Assembly: GCA_022826755.1 (NCBI GenBank)
Contig: JAJDUG010000026.1
Coordinates: 1 to 64,000, forward strand
Direction: 5' to 3'
Source: Acidobacteriota bacterium
GTDB taxonomy: Bacteria > Acidobacteriota > Terriglobia > Versatilivoradales > Versatilivoraceae
DNA length: 64,000 nucleotides
The notes under the pieces were generated by a model. That model worked only from the letters and a program-made list of their open reading frames with translations, had not been told where the DNA came from and did not search any database. Shown here piece by piece: positions 44,454 through 53,660 of the stretch (its first letter is position 1; the number at the start of each line of letters is the position of its first letter). The translations under genes and the position numbers were made by a program.

Positions 44454-46238
44454 TTAGGTGCTTTGGGTACCGGACGAATGAGCGACATCGCCAAATAGAC
44501 GCCCCGTCTTCCGGTCAACACGGTATCCTGCGTTTCGCAGGGCGATCAGCACGTCTCCCAGATGCAGGTCGTCCAGCAATAGACCCTTTTGGATGGCCTT
44601 GCGCAGCGTCCGTGCATAAACGTGGCTCGCATTGCACGGCCTATCATCTGCTAACTCGTCGATTGCTGCCCTGATCAGGGAATCCGTGTCGCCGTTGGCA
44701 AGCGTCACAGCCCTTTCTGTCCCCACACCTTTCGGTGGACGCTGCACTGTCAGAATCAAGTCCACCGTGACGACGCCCTCTGACCCGGAATTCAGGCCTT
44801 TCACTGAACGCTGCCCCTTGTCGAGGAGCGCCACATGCACCGGAGATGCCTTAAACCCGGCATCGCGCAACGCCCGCTGCACTAGGCCCCAGATGCGGCC
44901 ACTGCTGTTGCCAAACACCACCGACATATATCGGCCCGGCTTCAGTACCCTGAACGCCTCGGAGAAGGCGTTGCGCAGGAGCTCTTCATAGCGCTCTGCG
45001 GACCCGTTCTTCCGTTTCCCCGTCGTATGAATGACGGCCTCGCGCGAGTGATCAGTCGTTTCCGGGAGCCACGCTTCCTGAAACAGGTTCATGTCGGAAT
45101 AGAAAATGTTGCTGCCGAAGGGCGGATCGGTGAACACATAATGGGCCGAGCAGTCATCCAAATGTATTAGCTTCTCAGCGGACGCAATCTCGTAACTGAC
45201 ATCCAGAAGTTTCTCGGTGCTGAACAAATCCCAGCCGCCAAAAATAGCCTCATTCGCCCGTATGACGGCATTCACCTTACGGCCGTACAGGTCAAAAACG
45301 TTCCACTCGAAATACACTGGCGCGACGTAATATGTTTGGTTCTGAGCATTTAGCGGCCGCTTCGCGCTCCACTGATACCGCATCGAGGCCCGCGGCAGGA
45401 TGGCGGTGAAGGCGAAGCGCAGGTTCTGGCGTATCGCTTCGTCTTGAACGTTGTTGATCGCGCGCCACAGTTCGACTAGGGCGATGCTGTTGCGCGGCGA
45501 GAAGAACTTCCCAGTTTCCGTCATTCCAGACCGCCCAAGTCCGGAGCGGCTGAACATTTCGCGATCCTCGTCGATTGGAAGGGACGGTACCTTGAGCAAG
45601 CGCCCGTCTCTCAAGGCCTCGCGCATCCTGCGCCGATCGGTTTCGCAGACCTCCTGCGCCACTTGCCTACCGTTCTCCCCCTGAACGATAACTCTCACCG
45701 GAACGTCGTCACCGCGCAGCCAGCTTCGTCGAGCAAACGGGGTACCACAGGACGAGCACCGTTGAGGCACGCCGCCGCGCGCGTTTAGGGCTTCGTAAAA
45801 CACCATCTCATTCCTGCAGGACGGGCACAGATAGGTGAACGACCAGATTGTCCGGATCATCTCGACCTTCGTTCCATCGGAGCCGCGTTTCGTCATATAC
45901 AGCGTGCCGAGAGCCTTGCGGGCAGCCGCCATCGCCTGATTCGCTTCGGCGCGTAGACCCGGCGTAGCCGCATCCATCAAATAGCCTGTGGCAATATGTT
46001 TTCCGAGCACCGAGATGTCGCTAAGCCGTGCGCGCCGGTTCAACATCAACGCGGCGAGGCCCGTCATCCCGGAACCGGCGAAGAAGTCCACCACCACCTC
46101 GCCAGGCTTTGTAAACGTCTCTATGAAGGGCTGGATCGCGCGGATAGGCACCTTTGTCAGGTAAGCATGGCAGTTATAGATCGGATCCGTCCGCGGGACC
46201 GTGATCGTTTCGGGAAGCCGTATCGGGTCCGGGCTCAT
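44454..46238 (-). CDS. DNA adenine/cytosine-N4 methyltransferase of a restriction-modification system
   Basis: A 594-residue methyltransferase. The AdoMet motif VVDFFAGSGMTGLAAL lies near residues 49-64, and the catalytic motif TDPPFGSNIFYSD near residues 373-385. This gives N6-adenine or N4-cytosine specificity with the motif order of the beta group. A zinc-ribbon insert (CPSC at about 137 and CSSC at about 160) and a long central region probably read the DNA target. It diverges from the controller and nuclease genes across about 100 bases, the classic arrangement of controller-regulated type II systems. The product should protect host DNA from the partner nuclease. The target sequence is not readable from the protein. 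Confidence 0.87.
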   Translation of the reverse strand: MSPDPIRLPETITVPRTDPIYNCHAYLTKVPIRAIQPFIETFTKPGEVVVDFFAGSGMTGLAALMLNRRARLSDISVLGKHIATGYLMDAATPGLRAEANQAMAAARKALGTLYMTKRGSDGTKVEMIRTIWSFTYLCPSCRNEMVFYEALNARGGVPQRCSSCGTPFARRSWLRGDDVPVRVIVQGENGRQVAQEVCETDRRRMREALRDGRLLKVPSLPIDEDREMFSRSGLGRSGMTETGKFFSPRNSIALVELWRAINNVQDEAIRQNLRFAFTAILPRASMRYQWSAKRPLNAQNQTYYVAPVYFEWNVFDLYGRKVNAVIRANEAIFGGWDLFSTEKLLDVSYEIASAEKLIHLDDCSAHYVFTDPPFGSNIFYSDMNLFQEAWLPETTDHSREAVIHTTGKRKNGSAERYEELLRNAFSEAFRVLKPGRYMSVVFGNSSGRIWGLVQRALRDAGFKASPVHVALLDKGQRSVKGLNSGSEGVVTVDLILTVQRPPKGVGTERAVTLANGDTDSLIRAAIDELADDRPCNASHVYARTLRKAIQKGLLLDDLHLGDVLIALRNAGYRVDRKTGRLFGDVAHSSGTQST

Positions 46239-46271
46239 GGGCTACAGAAGCTCCCAGATGTGTAACGTAAA

Positions 46272-46292
46272 GTCTGTAGACATACAGTATAC
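46272..46292. promoter_or_regulatory. Candidate controller-protein binding site
   Basis: Between the divergent methyltransferase and controller genes, GTCTGTAGAC at 46272-46281 is an imperfect palindrome, directly followed by ATACAGTAT (46282-46290) and the overlapping GTATAC (46287-46292). Paired short dyads in this position are the usual layout of C-boxes that set restriction-modification expression. A CATAAT hexamer at 46313-46318 could be the minus-10 element of the controller-nuclease promoter. Confidence 0.4.
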
Positions 46293-46339
46293 ATGGCCGT
46301 TACTCTACCCTCCATAATTTTGAACACTAGGTCGTCACC

Positions 46340-46567
46340 ATTCCTACGCCAAAAGAGACTTTCGCTTACAATCTGAGGCGCCTGCGATCCTCTGCGGGTA
46401 TCTCCCAGGAGGAGATGGCCGCCCGCGCCGGCCTGCACCGCACCTACATCAGTTCCGTCGAACGCGCGCAGCGCAATGTCTCGCTTCAGAACATTTTCCA
46501 GATCGCAGCCGCCCTCGGCACGACTCCTGCCGAGCTGCTGAAACCCGTCCCGAAAGGCTTAGGCTGA
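46340..46567 (+). CDS. XRE-family controller protein of the restriction-modification system
   Basis: About 75 residues. The helix-turn-helix is unmistakable: YNLRRLRSSAGISQEEMAA, then RAGLHRTYISSVERAQRN, then the IFQIAAALGTTPAELL helix, ending in a short tail. It overlaps the nuclease gene by one base (TGATG). The frame is open from 46331 but contains no ATG, GTG or TTG before the helix-turn-helix; ATT at 46340 or CTG at 46373 would have to serve. I give ATT 46340 because the upstream residues IPTPKETFAYNLRRLR look like genuine family N-terminus. Translation may be leaderless, which is common for controller proteins. Function: delay nuclease expression until methylation is complete. Confidence 0.75.
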   Translation: MPTPKETFAYNLRRLRSSAGISQEEMAARAGLHRTYISSVERAQRNVSLQNIFQIAAALGTTPAELLKPVPKGLG

Positions 46568-48051
46568 TGGGTTTTAAGGCTGACACCAGCTTTCTGCGGT
46601 TTCTGAGTATGGGTGCCGTCGGCGTCCATCGCACGATGCAGCGATTGCGCGACCGCGGCTTCGAGCCGATCGAGCTTGAACGCTATTGCGGTTCCAACAA
46701 GATCTGGACCACCAAAGTCAAACGACTGCGCCTCCCAGACCTTCTCTGCATCAGGACTGGAATGCGTGCCGAAGTTCGCGCAAAAACCGACCTCAAAATC
46801 CGCATGAGCGACGCACCCGCGAACCCGGTAAGGATCTGGGACGCCGGTTTACGTGATGACGATCTTGTTGCCCTGATCACCTGTTTCGATACAGATGATG
46901 GCCTGAAGCCTGCCGATGACGCGGTTTACTTCACTGTCGGCGCGCTGCGCGCCTCCGTACACAGATCTAGGCTGGGTCCGCCGAAATCCGCATCCGAAGG
47001 CGCTGAGCGCGACAGGACATGGCCCGCCATCGTCCCGACTCGCGACGGCACCGTGCTTAGAGTCACGAACAAACGTCTTATCGTGCAGATGAAGGCCGAT
47101 GCTGAACGCTCGGCTCGTCGGCAGACCTACACGTTGGGTAGCAAGACCGTCTATGTCTCGCCCGGCGACACCTTTAGGGCGCAAACCACCATTCTCGGCG
47201 GCGAACCACCGGGCCTTGCCAATTTGTCGGCCTATCAGCAACGTCGCTATGCGCCGCTGGACGATCTACAGGTAGACACGGCGGTAGATCGCTACGCCGC
47301 GGTCAAAGCCCTGCGCTTCCGTGACGATCCGCGTGATCAGGTCATACCGGCGCTAGAAGACCTCGTCCGTCGGGAAACCGAAGAACGTGTCGCCCTCGAA
47401 GCGGCTGGTTCCGCTGCCGCTCTCGGTTCCGAATTCGGGCAGGAACAGATCACCCGTTTCGTCTGGGAAAATGACGACCGGCCTGACTTGCGTATGGAAG
47501 CAGTTTTCATCCTAGCCGAAATTGGCCGGAGTCTCTTTACTCGTGAACAGCTGAACCGGGTTCTTACTGATCCTCTTTTCGAAGGAGATGAGCTGCGACA
47601 GGCTGCTGTCTGGGCGCTCGGCAAAGCCGGACTCCAATGCTATGAAGATGTCCTCCGCTTCATCGACGACGTTGACGAGAACCTCGCGTTGCACGCCATA
47701 AGCGCTTTTGGTGCCAATACGCCCCGTCCGATCATCGACTGTCTCGTCCAGGACCTCATCGTCGGTGACCCGCGCCGCGCACCGGCGGCATCCGAAGCCC
47801 TCCGGATCATTGCTTCAGACGAGGTCTTGCAAGCACTCGTCGCGGCCGCCAATGCTGGCGAACCCGTTGCGGACTGGATTATCGCCACACTCGGCCGCTT
47901 ACCGCCGGACGGAGTGCGCGCGGCCCTTCGAGACTCGCCGTTGCTCGATCAGATTACTCCCATGTTGCTCATTGCCCAGGGCGCACACTGGCTTGCTTCC
48001 GAATCCATCTCTACCGATATTGCCTTCCTCCTGAAACAGAACCTCTCCTGA
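46567..48051 (+). CDS. Restriction nuclease candidate with C-terminal HEAT-like repeats
   Basis: A 494-residue protein overlapping the controller stop by one base. The N-terminal region (residues 15-85) reads GFEPIELERYCGSNKIWTTK, then LRLPDLLCIRTGMRAEVRAKTDLK. The acidic PD and the E-x-x-x-K around residues 57-72 fit a PD-(D/E)XK-type nuclease core, although the last lysine position deviates. Residues about 230-470 form alpha-helical HEAT-like repeats (EALEDLVRRETEER-like helices, LRMEAVFILAEIGRSL, ELRQAAVWALGKAGL, LALHAISAFG). Position with a divergent methyltransferase and controller makes a restriction enzyme the best reading. The family is not one I can name. Confidence 0.65.
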   Translation: MGFKADTSFLRFLSMGAVGVHRTMQRLRDRGFEPIELERYCGSNKIWTTKVKRLRLPDLLCIRTGMRAEVRAKTDLKIRMSDAPANPVRIWDAGLRDDDLVALITCFDTDDGLKPADDAVYFTVGALRASVHRSRLGPPKSASEGAERDRTWPAIVPTRDGTVLRVTNKRLIVQMKADAERSARRQTYTLGSKTVYVSPGDTFRAQTTILGGEPPGLANLSAYQQRRYAPLDDLQVDTAVDRYAAVKALRFRDDPRDQVIPALEDLVRRETEERVALEAAGSAAALGSEFGQEQITRFVWENDDRPDLRMEAVFILAEIGRSLFTREQLNRVLTDPLFEGDELRQAAVWALGKAGLQCYEDVLRFIDDVDENLALHAISAFGANTPRPIIDCLVQDLIVGDPRRAPAASEALRIIASDEVLQALVAAANAGEPVADWIIATLGRLPPDGVRAALRDSPLLDQITPMLLIAQGAHWLASESISTDIAFLLKQNLS

Positions 48052-48716
48052 CGCCTAAGAATCTGCCACAATCCAATCACCTACAGGAGGAAGTCGACAT
48101 CTGCCTCCAATATGCAGGTGCCCGCGCGCAATCAATGGCATGTAATCCCGTGGGTGTGGCCCCCAGCTTTGTAGTTCTGTCATCCCGATTCGACATTGGG
48201 ACATACTGTGAAATGTGGTTGATCTCGAGACGTCCCGGCTTATCGGCGAACAAGTCCTCCCGGAACAAGCGGCACCCGCGGTGCGGGCATGCGCGTCGGA
48301 GTTCTAGTTCTTATTGAGGGGCTGGAGGACCAAAGTTCCAAATACCATTTCAATTTTGAGTAACCTGCAATAGTTACTTGGCGGAGAAAGAGATCCCCAA
48401 GTTTGTTTGCGCATCTTCCAAGGCTACTCTGTTCTTCTTTCGAACTCTAGACACACGGGTGCTCCTTGGGCAGCATGTCGTGGAATTGTTCCACGAACTA
48501 ATTGCTCTGCGCCTGGCAGGCCCGGGTAGTACAGTATTTTCTGTCCGGGCAGTAATGGCTGAAAGACAGGTGTGCCAGCTCAAAATGCTAGAAATCAGAC
48601 ACATTGACTAGGTCTTGGAGCGGTCAACGACGTAACAGTTGGGGGACTGTATGGGGGATCACTAAGAGAGATATAGAATGTAAAACGATGATATATAATG
48701 GTTTACATACAAAATC
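48052..48716. other. Intergenic region between the nuclease gene and tRNA-Ser
   Basis: 665 bases with no supported gene. Frames of 60-77 codons occur on both strands near 48374-48611 but show no motif. A TGGCGGAGA copy at 48379-48387 repeats the first nine bases of the tRNA-Ser 3' end as read on the plus strand, and could be an old attachment-site remnant. The last 90 bases before the tRNA are AT-rich. Confidence 0.4.
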
Positions 48717-48806
<90 letters not shown>

Positions 48807-48915
48807 GAGGGGGCGGGACTTTGGACCGACCTTATAGCATGTTCGTTTCGGCGAAATCCAGTTGAATGCAGGAGAGCGATGGGACGGATGATTGCGGTTG
48901 ACCGCCGGCCGGTGG

Positions 48916-50172
48916 TCAGTGGATGGTCTTGACCTTGTTCTGCATGTAGTCCAGCAGCAGGTATTGGCCCAGGGTGTAGGGAGTGGTGAAGTAGGCCTTG
49001 CCCCTGCAGATCTCGGTGACCTTCTTGACGAAGCTGACCAGTTCGTAGTCCCTGGCCAGCATGAAGGTGTTGATCATGATGCCGGACCGGCGGCAGGCGG
49101 CCACCTCTCGGATGGTCTCACGCACCACCTCCGGGTCCAGCCCGAAGGAATTCTTGTAGATCCTGCCGTCTTCCCGGGTGAGGGCCGAAGGCTTGCCGTC
49201 GGTGATCATCACAATCTGCTTCATGTCCTTGCGCTGCCGGGCCAGGATGCGCTGGGCCAGGCGCAGCCCCTCGCAGGTGTTGGTGTAGTAGGGGCCCACC
49301 TGGACCCGGGCCAGTTGGCTCAGGGGAAGCTCTTCCGCCGAGTCGTGGAACAGGACCAGGTTGAGCGAGTCCCCGGGGTATTGGGTCCGAATCAGATGGG
49401 CCAGCGCCATGGCCACGCGCTTGGCCGGGGTGAAGCGGTCTTCCCCGTAGAGAATCATGCTGTGGCTGCAGTCCAGCATCAGGACGGTGGCGCAGGAGCT
49501 CTGGTACTCCGACTGATGGATCAGGAGGTCGGGATAGTCCAGCTCCAGGGGCATTCCCAGTCCTTCGCGCCGGACGGCCTGCAGCAGCGTGCCGCTGACG
49601 TCCAGGTTCAGGGTGTCTCCGAATTCATAGTGTCGGGAGGCTCCGCTGGCTTCGATTCCCGAGGACATCTCCCGGGTGTCGTGCCGTCCGAACTGGCTGC
49701 GGCCCAGGGAGCCCAGCAGGTCCTTCAATGTCCTGTACCCCAGGAAGTCGAGGCTCTTGTTGGTGAGCTCGAAACGAATCTGGCCGGACTGGTCGCTCTC
49801 ATGGCCCGGCCCTGGACCTGGAAGGCCGCCCTCTGCCTGCCGGTCCTCGGAATAGGAGAGGTATCCCTCTTCCGCGAGGCGTTCGATCAACTTCTGAACC
49901 AGCTCGGATAGCCGGGCTTCCAGGTCCTCGCCGGAGCCCTCCATCAGCTTTTCCAGCATTTCCTCGGACAGCATGTCCTGGTTGAGCAGGGCCTCCAGGA
50001 TGGCGTCGTGGAGATTCTGCAGGTTGTGGTCGCGGTCGAAGGGGTCCTGGCCGTAGGGGTTTTGAAAGAAACCACTCTGCAGCAGGAAGTCGGAGAGGTG
50101 GTTGAGCAGCTCCTCCAGACTCAGGGAGTCCCAATCCAGGCCCGTATATTTGGAGTATTTAATGCTCTTCAC
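48916..50172 (-). CDS. VWA-domain protein, partner of the MoxR-type ATPase
   Basis: A 418-residue protein. The C-terminal 200 residues are a von Willebrand A domain. The MIDAS motif reads [15 protein letters not shown] near residue 233 (DxSxS conserved), a threonine lies in [13 protein letters not shown], and the final acidic segment is [13 protein letters not shown] near residue 310. The N-terminal half is acidic and helical ([21 protein letters not shown]). MoxR-type ATPase and VWA pairs act as chaperone-like complexes that assemble or activate other proteins, as in chelatases. The gene is two bases downstream of the ATPase gene, so the two products almost certainly work together. Confidence 0.85.
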   Translation of the reverse strand: MKSIKYSKYTGLDWDSLSLEELLNHLSDFLLQSGFFQNPYGQDPFDRDHNLQNLHDAILEALLNQDMLSEEMLEKLMEGSGEDLEARLSELVQKLIERLAEEGYLSYSEDRQAEGGLPGPGPGHESDQSGQIRFELTNKSLDFLGYRTLKDLLGSLGRSQFGRHDTREMSSGIEASGASRHYEFGDTLNLDVSGTLLQAVRREGLGMPLELDYPDLLIHQSEYQSSCATVLMLDCSHSMILYGEDRFTPAKRVAMALAHLIRTQYPGDSLNLVLFHDSAEELPLSQLARVQVGPYYTNTCEGLRLAQRILARQRKDMKQIVMITDGKPSALTREDGRIYKNSFGLDPEVVRETIREVAACRRSGIMINTFMLARDYELVSFVKKVTEICRGKAYFTTPYTLGQYLLLDYMQNKVKTIH

Positions 50173-50174
50173 GG

Positions 50175-51662
50175 CTAGTTGAAGGATCGCCGCCGCCGGG
50201 CGGGCTGGTCGTCGATGAAGGTCTGCGGCCTCTTTTTTTCCGAAGCGAAATAGCCCTTGTCCTCACTGCGATCGATTTTGCGCAGGGCATGAAGCCCGTC
50301 CAGGATGAACTCGCAGCCGGAAACCAGGAATGCCGTATCCTTGCGTCCTCTCCGCCGCGGCTCCAGAGAGGCTGTCTTTTCCACCAGTCCCTGAATCTGG
50401 TTCAACTGATCGAAGGTTTCGCCGGTCGGGGCAGTGTCGGAAAGCTTGAGGGCTCCTCCCAGATCGAACCAGTCCACGATGTGCTTGAGGTTCGCCGGGT
50501 CGTAGTAGCGGGAAAAAACCTTTCCCACGGCGCCGCGAATCAGATCCCGGGCCACCTTCTCGGCCCCCCGCAACTCCCCCTCGTATTCCAGTTCCAGCTT
50601 GCCGGTCATGGAGGGCAGGGCGGCGTAAACGTCGCTGATGCGAGGAACCACCTTCTTTTCTCCGCCGGCGATGCAGCGGCGCTCGGCATTGGAGACGACG
50701 TTCTCCAGGACCGTGATGGGCAGCCGCTGACTCACTCCGGAGCGCTTGTCCACCTTCTTGTCCCGGCGGGCCATAAAGGCGATGGTCTCGACCACTTCCT
50801 GGATAAAGCGGGGAATCCGCAATCGGTTCGCACTCCCCGGCCGGTTCAGCCAGGCTTCCTGCTCGGTAATCCGGATGCCCTGCTCGAGAGCGACCGGATA
50901 GTGGGTTCTCACTTCGGCCCCAATGCGGTCTTTCAAGGGAGTAATGATTTTTCCGCGGGCGGTGTAGTCCTCGGGATTGGCCGTAAACACCATCACCACG
51001 TCCAGCTCGAAACGCACGGGGTAGCCTTTGATCTGGACGTCCCCCTCCTGCAGAATGTTGAAAAGACCCACCTGAATCTTCCCGGCCAGGTCGGGGAGCT
51101 CGTTGATGGCAAACAGGCCCCGGTTGGCTCGCGGAAGCAGTCCGTAGTGGATGGTCAACTCGTCGGCGAGGTTGAGCCCGCTGCGAGCGGCCCGGATGGG
51201 GTCGACGTCCCCGATCATGTCGGCGATGGTCACGTCGGGCGTGGCCAGCTTCTCCACGTAGCGGGCTTCCCTGGACAAAAAGGAGACGGGCGCCTGGTCT
51301 CCCATCTCTTTCACCCTGTTGCGGCAGGCCCGGCAGTCGGGACCGAAGGGGTTGCAGTTGATCTCGCAGCCGGCCATGACCGGGATTTCCTCGTCCAGGA
51401 ACTGGGTGAGCCCCCGCAGAATCCTGGACTTGGCCTGACCGCGCAGCCCCAGAAGGATCAGGTTGTGACGGGAAAGAATGGCGTTGACCACCTGGGGAAC
51501 CACCGACTCGTCATACCCCACGATACCCGGAAACATCCGGGTTCCGGCTTCCAGTTGGCGGATGACGTTGGCCCGCATTTCCTCCTTGACCGTGCGTTTC
51601 CGCATCCCGGGAGCCGCCCATCGGGTCCTCTTCAACTCACCTAACGTCTTGGGTCGACTCAT
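50175..51662 (-). CDS. MoxR/magnesium-chelatase-like AAA+ ATPase
   Basis: A 495-residue AAA+ protein. A modified P-loop LLGLRGQAKSRILRGL lies near residue 75. A cysteine-containing insert CEINCNPFGPDCRACRN (about 98-114) could bind metal. The helix-2-insert-type segment GLLPRANRGLFAINELPDL near residue 178 contains the Walker B-like acidic pair, and the pre-sensor-1 strand ELDVVMVFTANPEDYTARGKI is typical of the chelatase I clade. The C-terminus is basic (RRGRKDTAF, ARRRRSFN). It precedes the VWA gene in a two-gene operon, and such pairs remodel or insert cofactors into client enzymes. The client is unknown. Confidence 0.85.
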   Translation of the reverse strand: MSRPKTLGELKRTRWAAPGMRKRTVKEEMRANVIRQLEAGTRMFPGIVGYDESVVPQVVNAILSRHNLILLGLRGQAKSRILRGLTQFLDEEIPVMAGCEINCNPFGPDCRACRNRVKEMGDQAPVSFLSREARYVEKLATPDVTIADMIGDVDPIRAARSGLNLADELTIHYGLLPRANRGLFAINELPDLAGKIQVGLFNILQEGDVQIKGYPVRFELDVVMVFTANPEDYTARGKIITPLKDRIGAEVRTHYPVALEQGIRITEQEAWLNRPGSANRLRIPRFIQEVVETIAFMARRDKKVDKRSGVSQRLPITVLENVVSNAERRCIAGGEKKVVPRISDVYAALPSMTGKLELEYEGELRGAEKVARDLIRGAVGKVFSRYYDPANLKHIVDWFDLGGALKLSDTAPTGETFDQLNQIQGLVEKTASLEPRRRGRKDTAFLVSGCEFILDGLHALRKIDRSEDKGYFASEKKRPQTFIDDQPARRRRSFN

Positions 51663-51797
51663 GGAGGTGTCCTGCCGGGAAGGCTTCGTCCATGCCGTCC
51701 GGGTTCCGCTTTTTCCGATCGATGGTATTGATTATAGCGCCATCCCGGGGGCTGACAACCGCATTGTCGAGAGACGAATTCTCCGCTGACCGACGGT

Positions 51798-53648
51798 CTA
51801 TTCCACGGTAACGCTCTTGGCAAGGTTTCGCGGTTGATCCACGTCGCAGCCGCGGCGGACCGCGATGAAATAGGCCAGCAGTTGGAGTGGAACGGCCTCC
51901 AGGATGGGAAGCAGGAGATCCTTGCTCGAGGGGACTTCAATGTGAAAGTCGGAGGCATCCCTGGCTTCGGTGTTGGAAGGAGTCACCAGGGAGACGACCT
52001 GTCCGTCTCTGGCCTTGACCTCCTTGATGTTGCTGAGGGTCTTTTCGTAGAGACGCGTGGACCGGGGATTGCCGGCTTCGCTGGTCGCGATCACGACTAC
52101 CGGCAGGTCTTCGTCAATCAGGGCGTTGGGGCCATGTTTCATTTCGCCTGCCGGGTAGCCCGAGGCATGAATGTAGGAGACTTCCTTCAACTTGAGCGCG
52201 CCTTCCAGAGCGATGGGAAAGTGGATGCCGCGTCCCAGGAACAGGAGGTGCACGCTTCGAAACAGACTCCTGGCAAGGGTCTCCAGACGGGATGCCTGTC
52301 CGATGCACGACTCCATCATGTGCGGCACCCGGGCCAGTTCTTCGATCAGGGTCCGGGTCTGCTCCTGACTGACGGTTTTCCTTACACCGGCCAGGTACAG
52401 CGCAAACAGGAAGAGAGTGGTCAACTGGGTGGTGAAGGTCTTGGTCGCGGCCACGCCGATTTCCGGCCCGGCATGGGTGTAGAGAACGCCGTCGGCCTCC
52501 CGGGTGATCATGCTTCCCACGCCGTTGCAGATGGCGATGTTGGGGGCTCCCAGCGCCCGGATTTCCCGTTGGGCCGCCAGGGTGTCTGCGGTCTCTCCCG
52601 ACTGAGTGATCAGGATACCCAGAGTGTGGGGAGGAACGATGGGGTCCCGGTAGCGGTACTCGGAGGCATACTCCACCTCGACCGGCACCCGGGCCAGACC
52701 CTCGATCATGAACTTTCCGGCCAGGGCGGCGTGCCAGCTTGTTCCGCAACCGATCAGGCGAATCTGCTCCACTCGCCGGAAATCCTCCTCCGTCAACTTC
52801 ATTTCGTCGAGGATGATTGTCCCGGTATCTCGCGAGATACGCCCCATGGTGGCCTCCCGAACGGCTTGGGGCTGTTCGTGAATTTCCTTCAGCATGAAAT
52901 GCTTGAAGCCACCTTTTTCCGTCATGACCGGGTTCCAGGTGATGCGCTGCACCCCGGGTGTCACCGAGCGGCCCCGGGAATCGGTGACCTTGAGCACGGT
53001 CGGGCCGATAGCGGCCAGATGGCCGTCGCCCAGAAAAACGATGTCCCGCGTATGTCTCAGGATCGCCGGGATGTCCGAGGCGACAAATGACTCCCCATTG
53101 CCAACGCCGATGACCACCGGCGAGCCCTGGCGGGCCGCAACCAGCCTGCCGGGGTCATGCAGGGAGAGCACCACCAGAGCGTAGAGGCCGGTCATTTTCC
53201 CGACGGCCTTGCGAACCGCTTCCTCCAGGCAACCCTCATAGTGTTTTTCGACCAGGTGGGCAATGACCTCGGTGTCGGTTTCGGTGACGAAACGATGTCC
53301 ATCGGCCGCCAGGGCTTTCTTGAGAGGCAGGTAGTTTTCGATGATTCCGTTGTGGACCACCACGAATTCCCCCCGGCAGTCGCGGTGGGGGTGGGCGTTT
53401 TCTTCTGTCGGTCTGCCGTGGGTCGCCCAGCGGGTGTGGCCTATGCCGATAGTCCCCTCGCAGGGGTTGTCCCTGACCGCCTCTTCAAGGTTTCCGACCT
53501 TGCCCGACGCCCTGCGGATGTGCAGGCGATGGTCCCCGATGACCGCGATTCCGGCTGAATCGTACCCCCGATACTCCAGGCGTTTCAGCCCATCCAACAG
53601 CACGGGGGCAGCCGGCTCGGTTCCTGCGTATCCAATGATTCCGCACAT
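51798..53648 (-). CDS. glmS: Glutamine--fructose-6-phosphate aminotransferase (isomerizing)
   Basis: A 616-residue, full-length GlmS. The N-terminal MCGIIGYAGTEPAAPVL carries the catalytic Cys1 after methionine removal. The glutaminase motifs RRLEYRGYDSAGIA-like, HTRWATHGRPTEENAHPH and HNGIIENYLPLK are present. Two SIS isomerase domains follow, with GCGTSWHAALAGKFMIE, ITQSGETADTLAA and the C-terminal PRNLAKSVTVE tail. It converts fructose-6-phosphate and glutamine to glucosamine-6-phosphate, the first step to UDP-GlcNAc for peptidoglycan and lipopolysaccharide. It lies 12 bases downstream of a GlmU-like uridyltransferase gene in the same operon. Confidence 0.97.
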   Translation of the reverse strand: MCGIIGYAGTEPAAPVLLDGLKRLEYRGYDSAGIAVIGDHRLHIRRASGKVGNLEEAVRDNPCEGTIGIGHTRWATHGRPTEENAHPHRDCRGEFVVVHNGIIENYLPLKKALAADGHRFVTETDTEVIAHLVEKHYEGCLEEAVRKAVGKMTGLYALVVLSLHDPGRLVAARQGSPVVIGVGNGESFVASDIPAILRHTRDIVFLGDGHLAAIGPTVLKVTDSRGRSVTPGVQRITWNPVMTEKGGFKHFMLKEIHEQPQAVREATMGRISRDTGTIILDEMKLTEEDFRRVEQIRLIGCGTSWHAALAGKFMIEGLARVPVEVEYASEYRYRDPIVPPHTLGILITQSGETADTLAAQREIRALGAPNIAICNGVGSMITREADGVLYTHAGPEIGVAATKTFTTQLTTLFLFALYLAGVRKTVSQEQTRTLIEELARVPHMMESCIGQASRLETLARSLFRSVHLLFLGRGIHFPIALEGALKLKEVSYIHASGYPAGEMKHGPNALIDEDLPVVVIATSEAGNPRSTRLYEKTLSNIKEVKARDGQVVSLVTPSNTEARDASDFHIEVPSSKDLLLPILEAVPLQLLAYFIAVRRGCDVDQPRNLAKSVTVE

Positions 53649-53660
53649 GGCGAGGTTGCC

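Noticed and set aside
48374-48611. Paired 76-77 codon frames on both strands near the tRNA
   Set aside because: Neither has a supported start or family signature, and they overlap fully.
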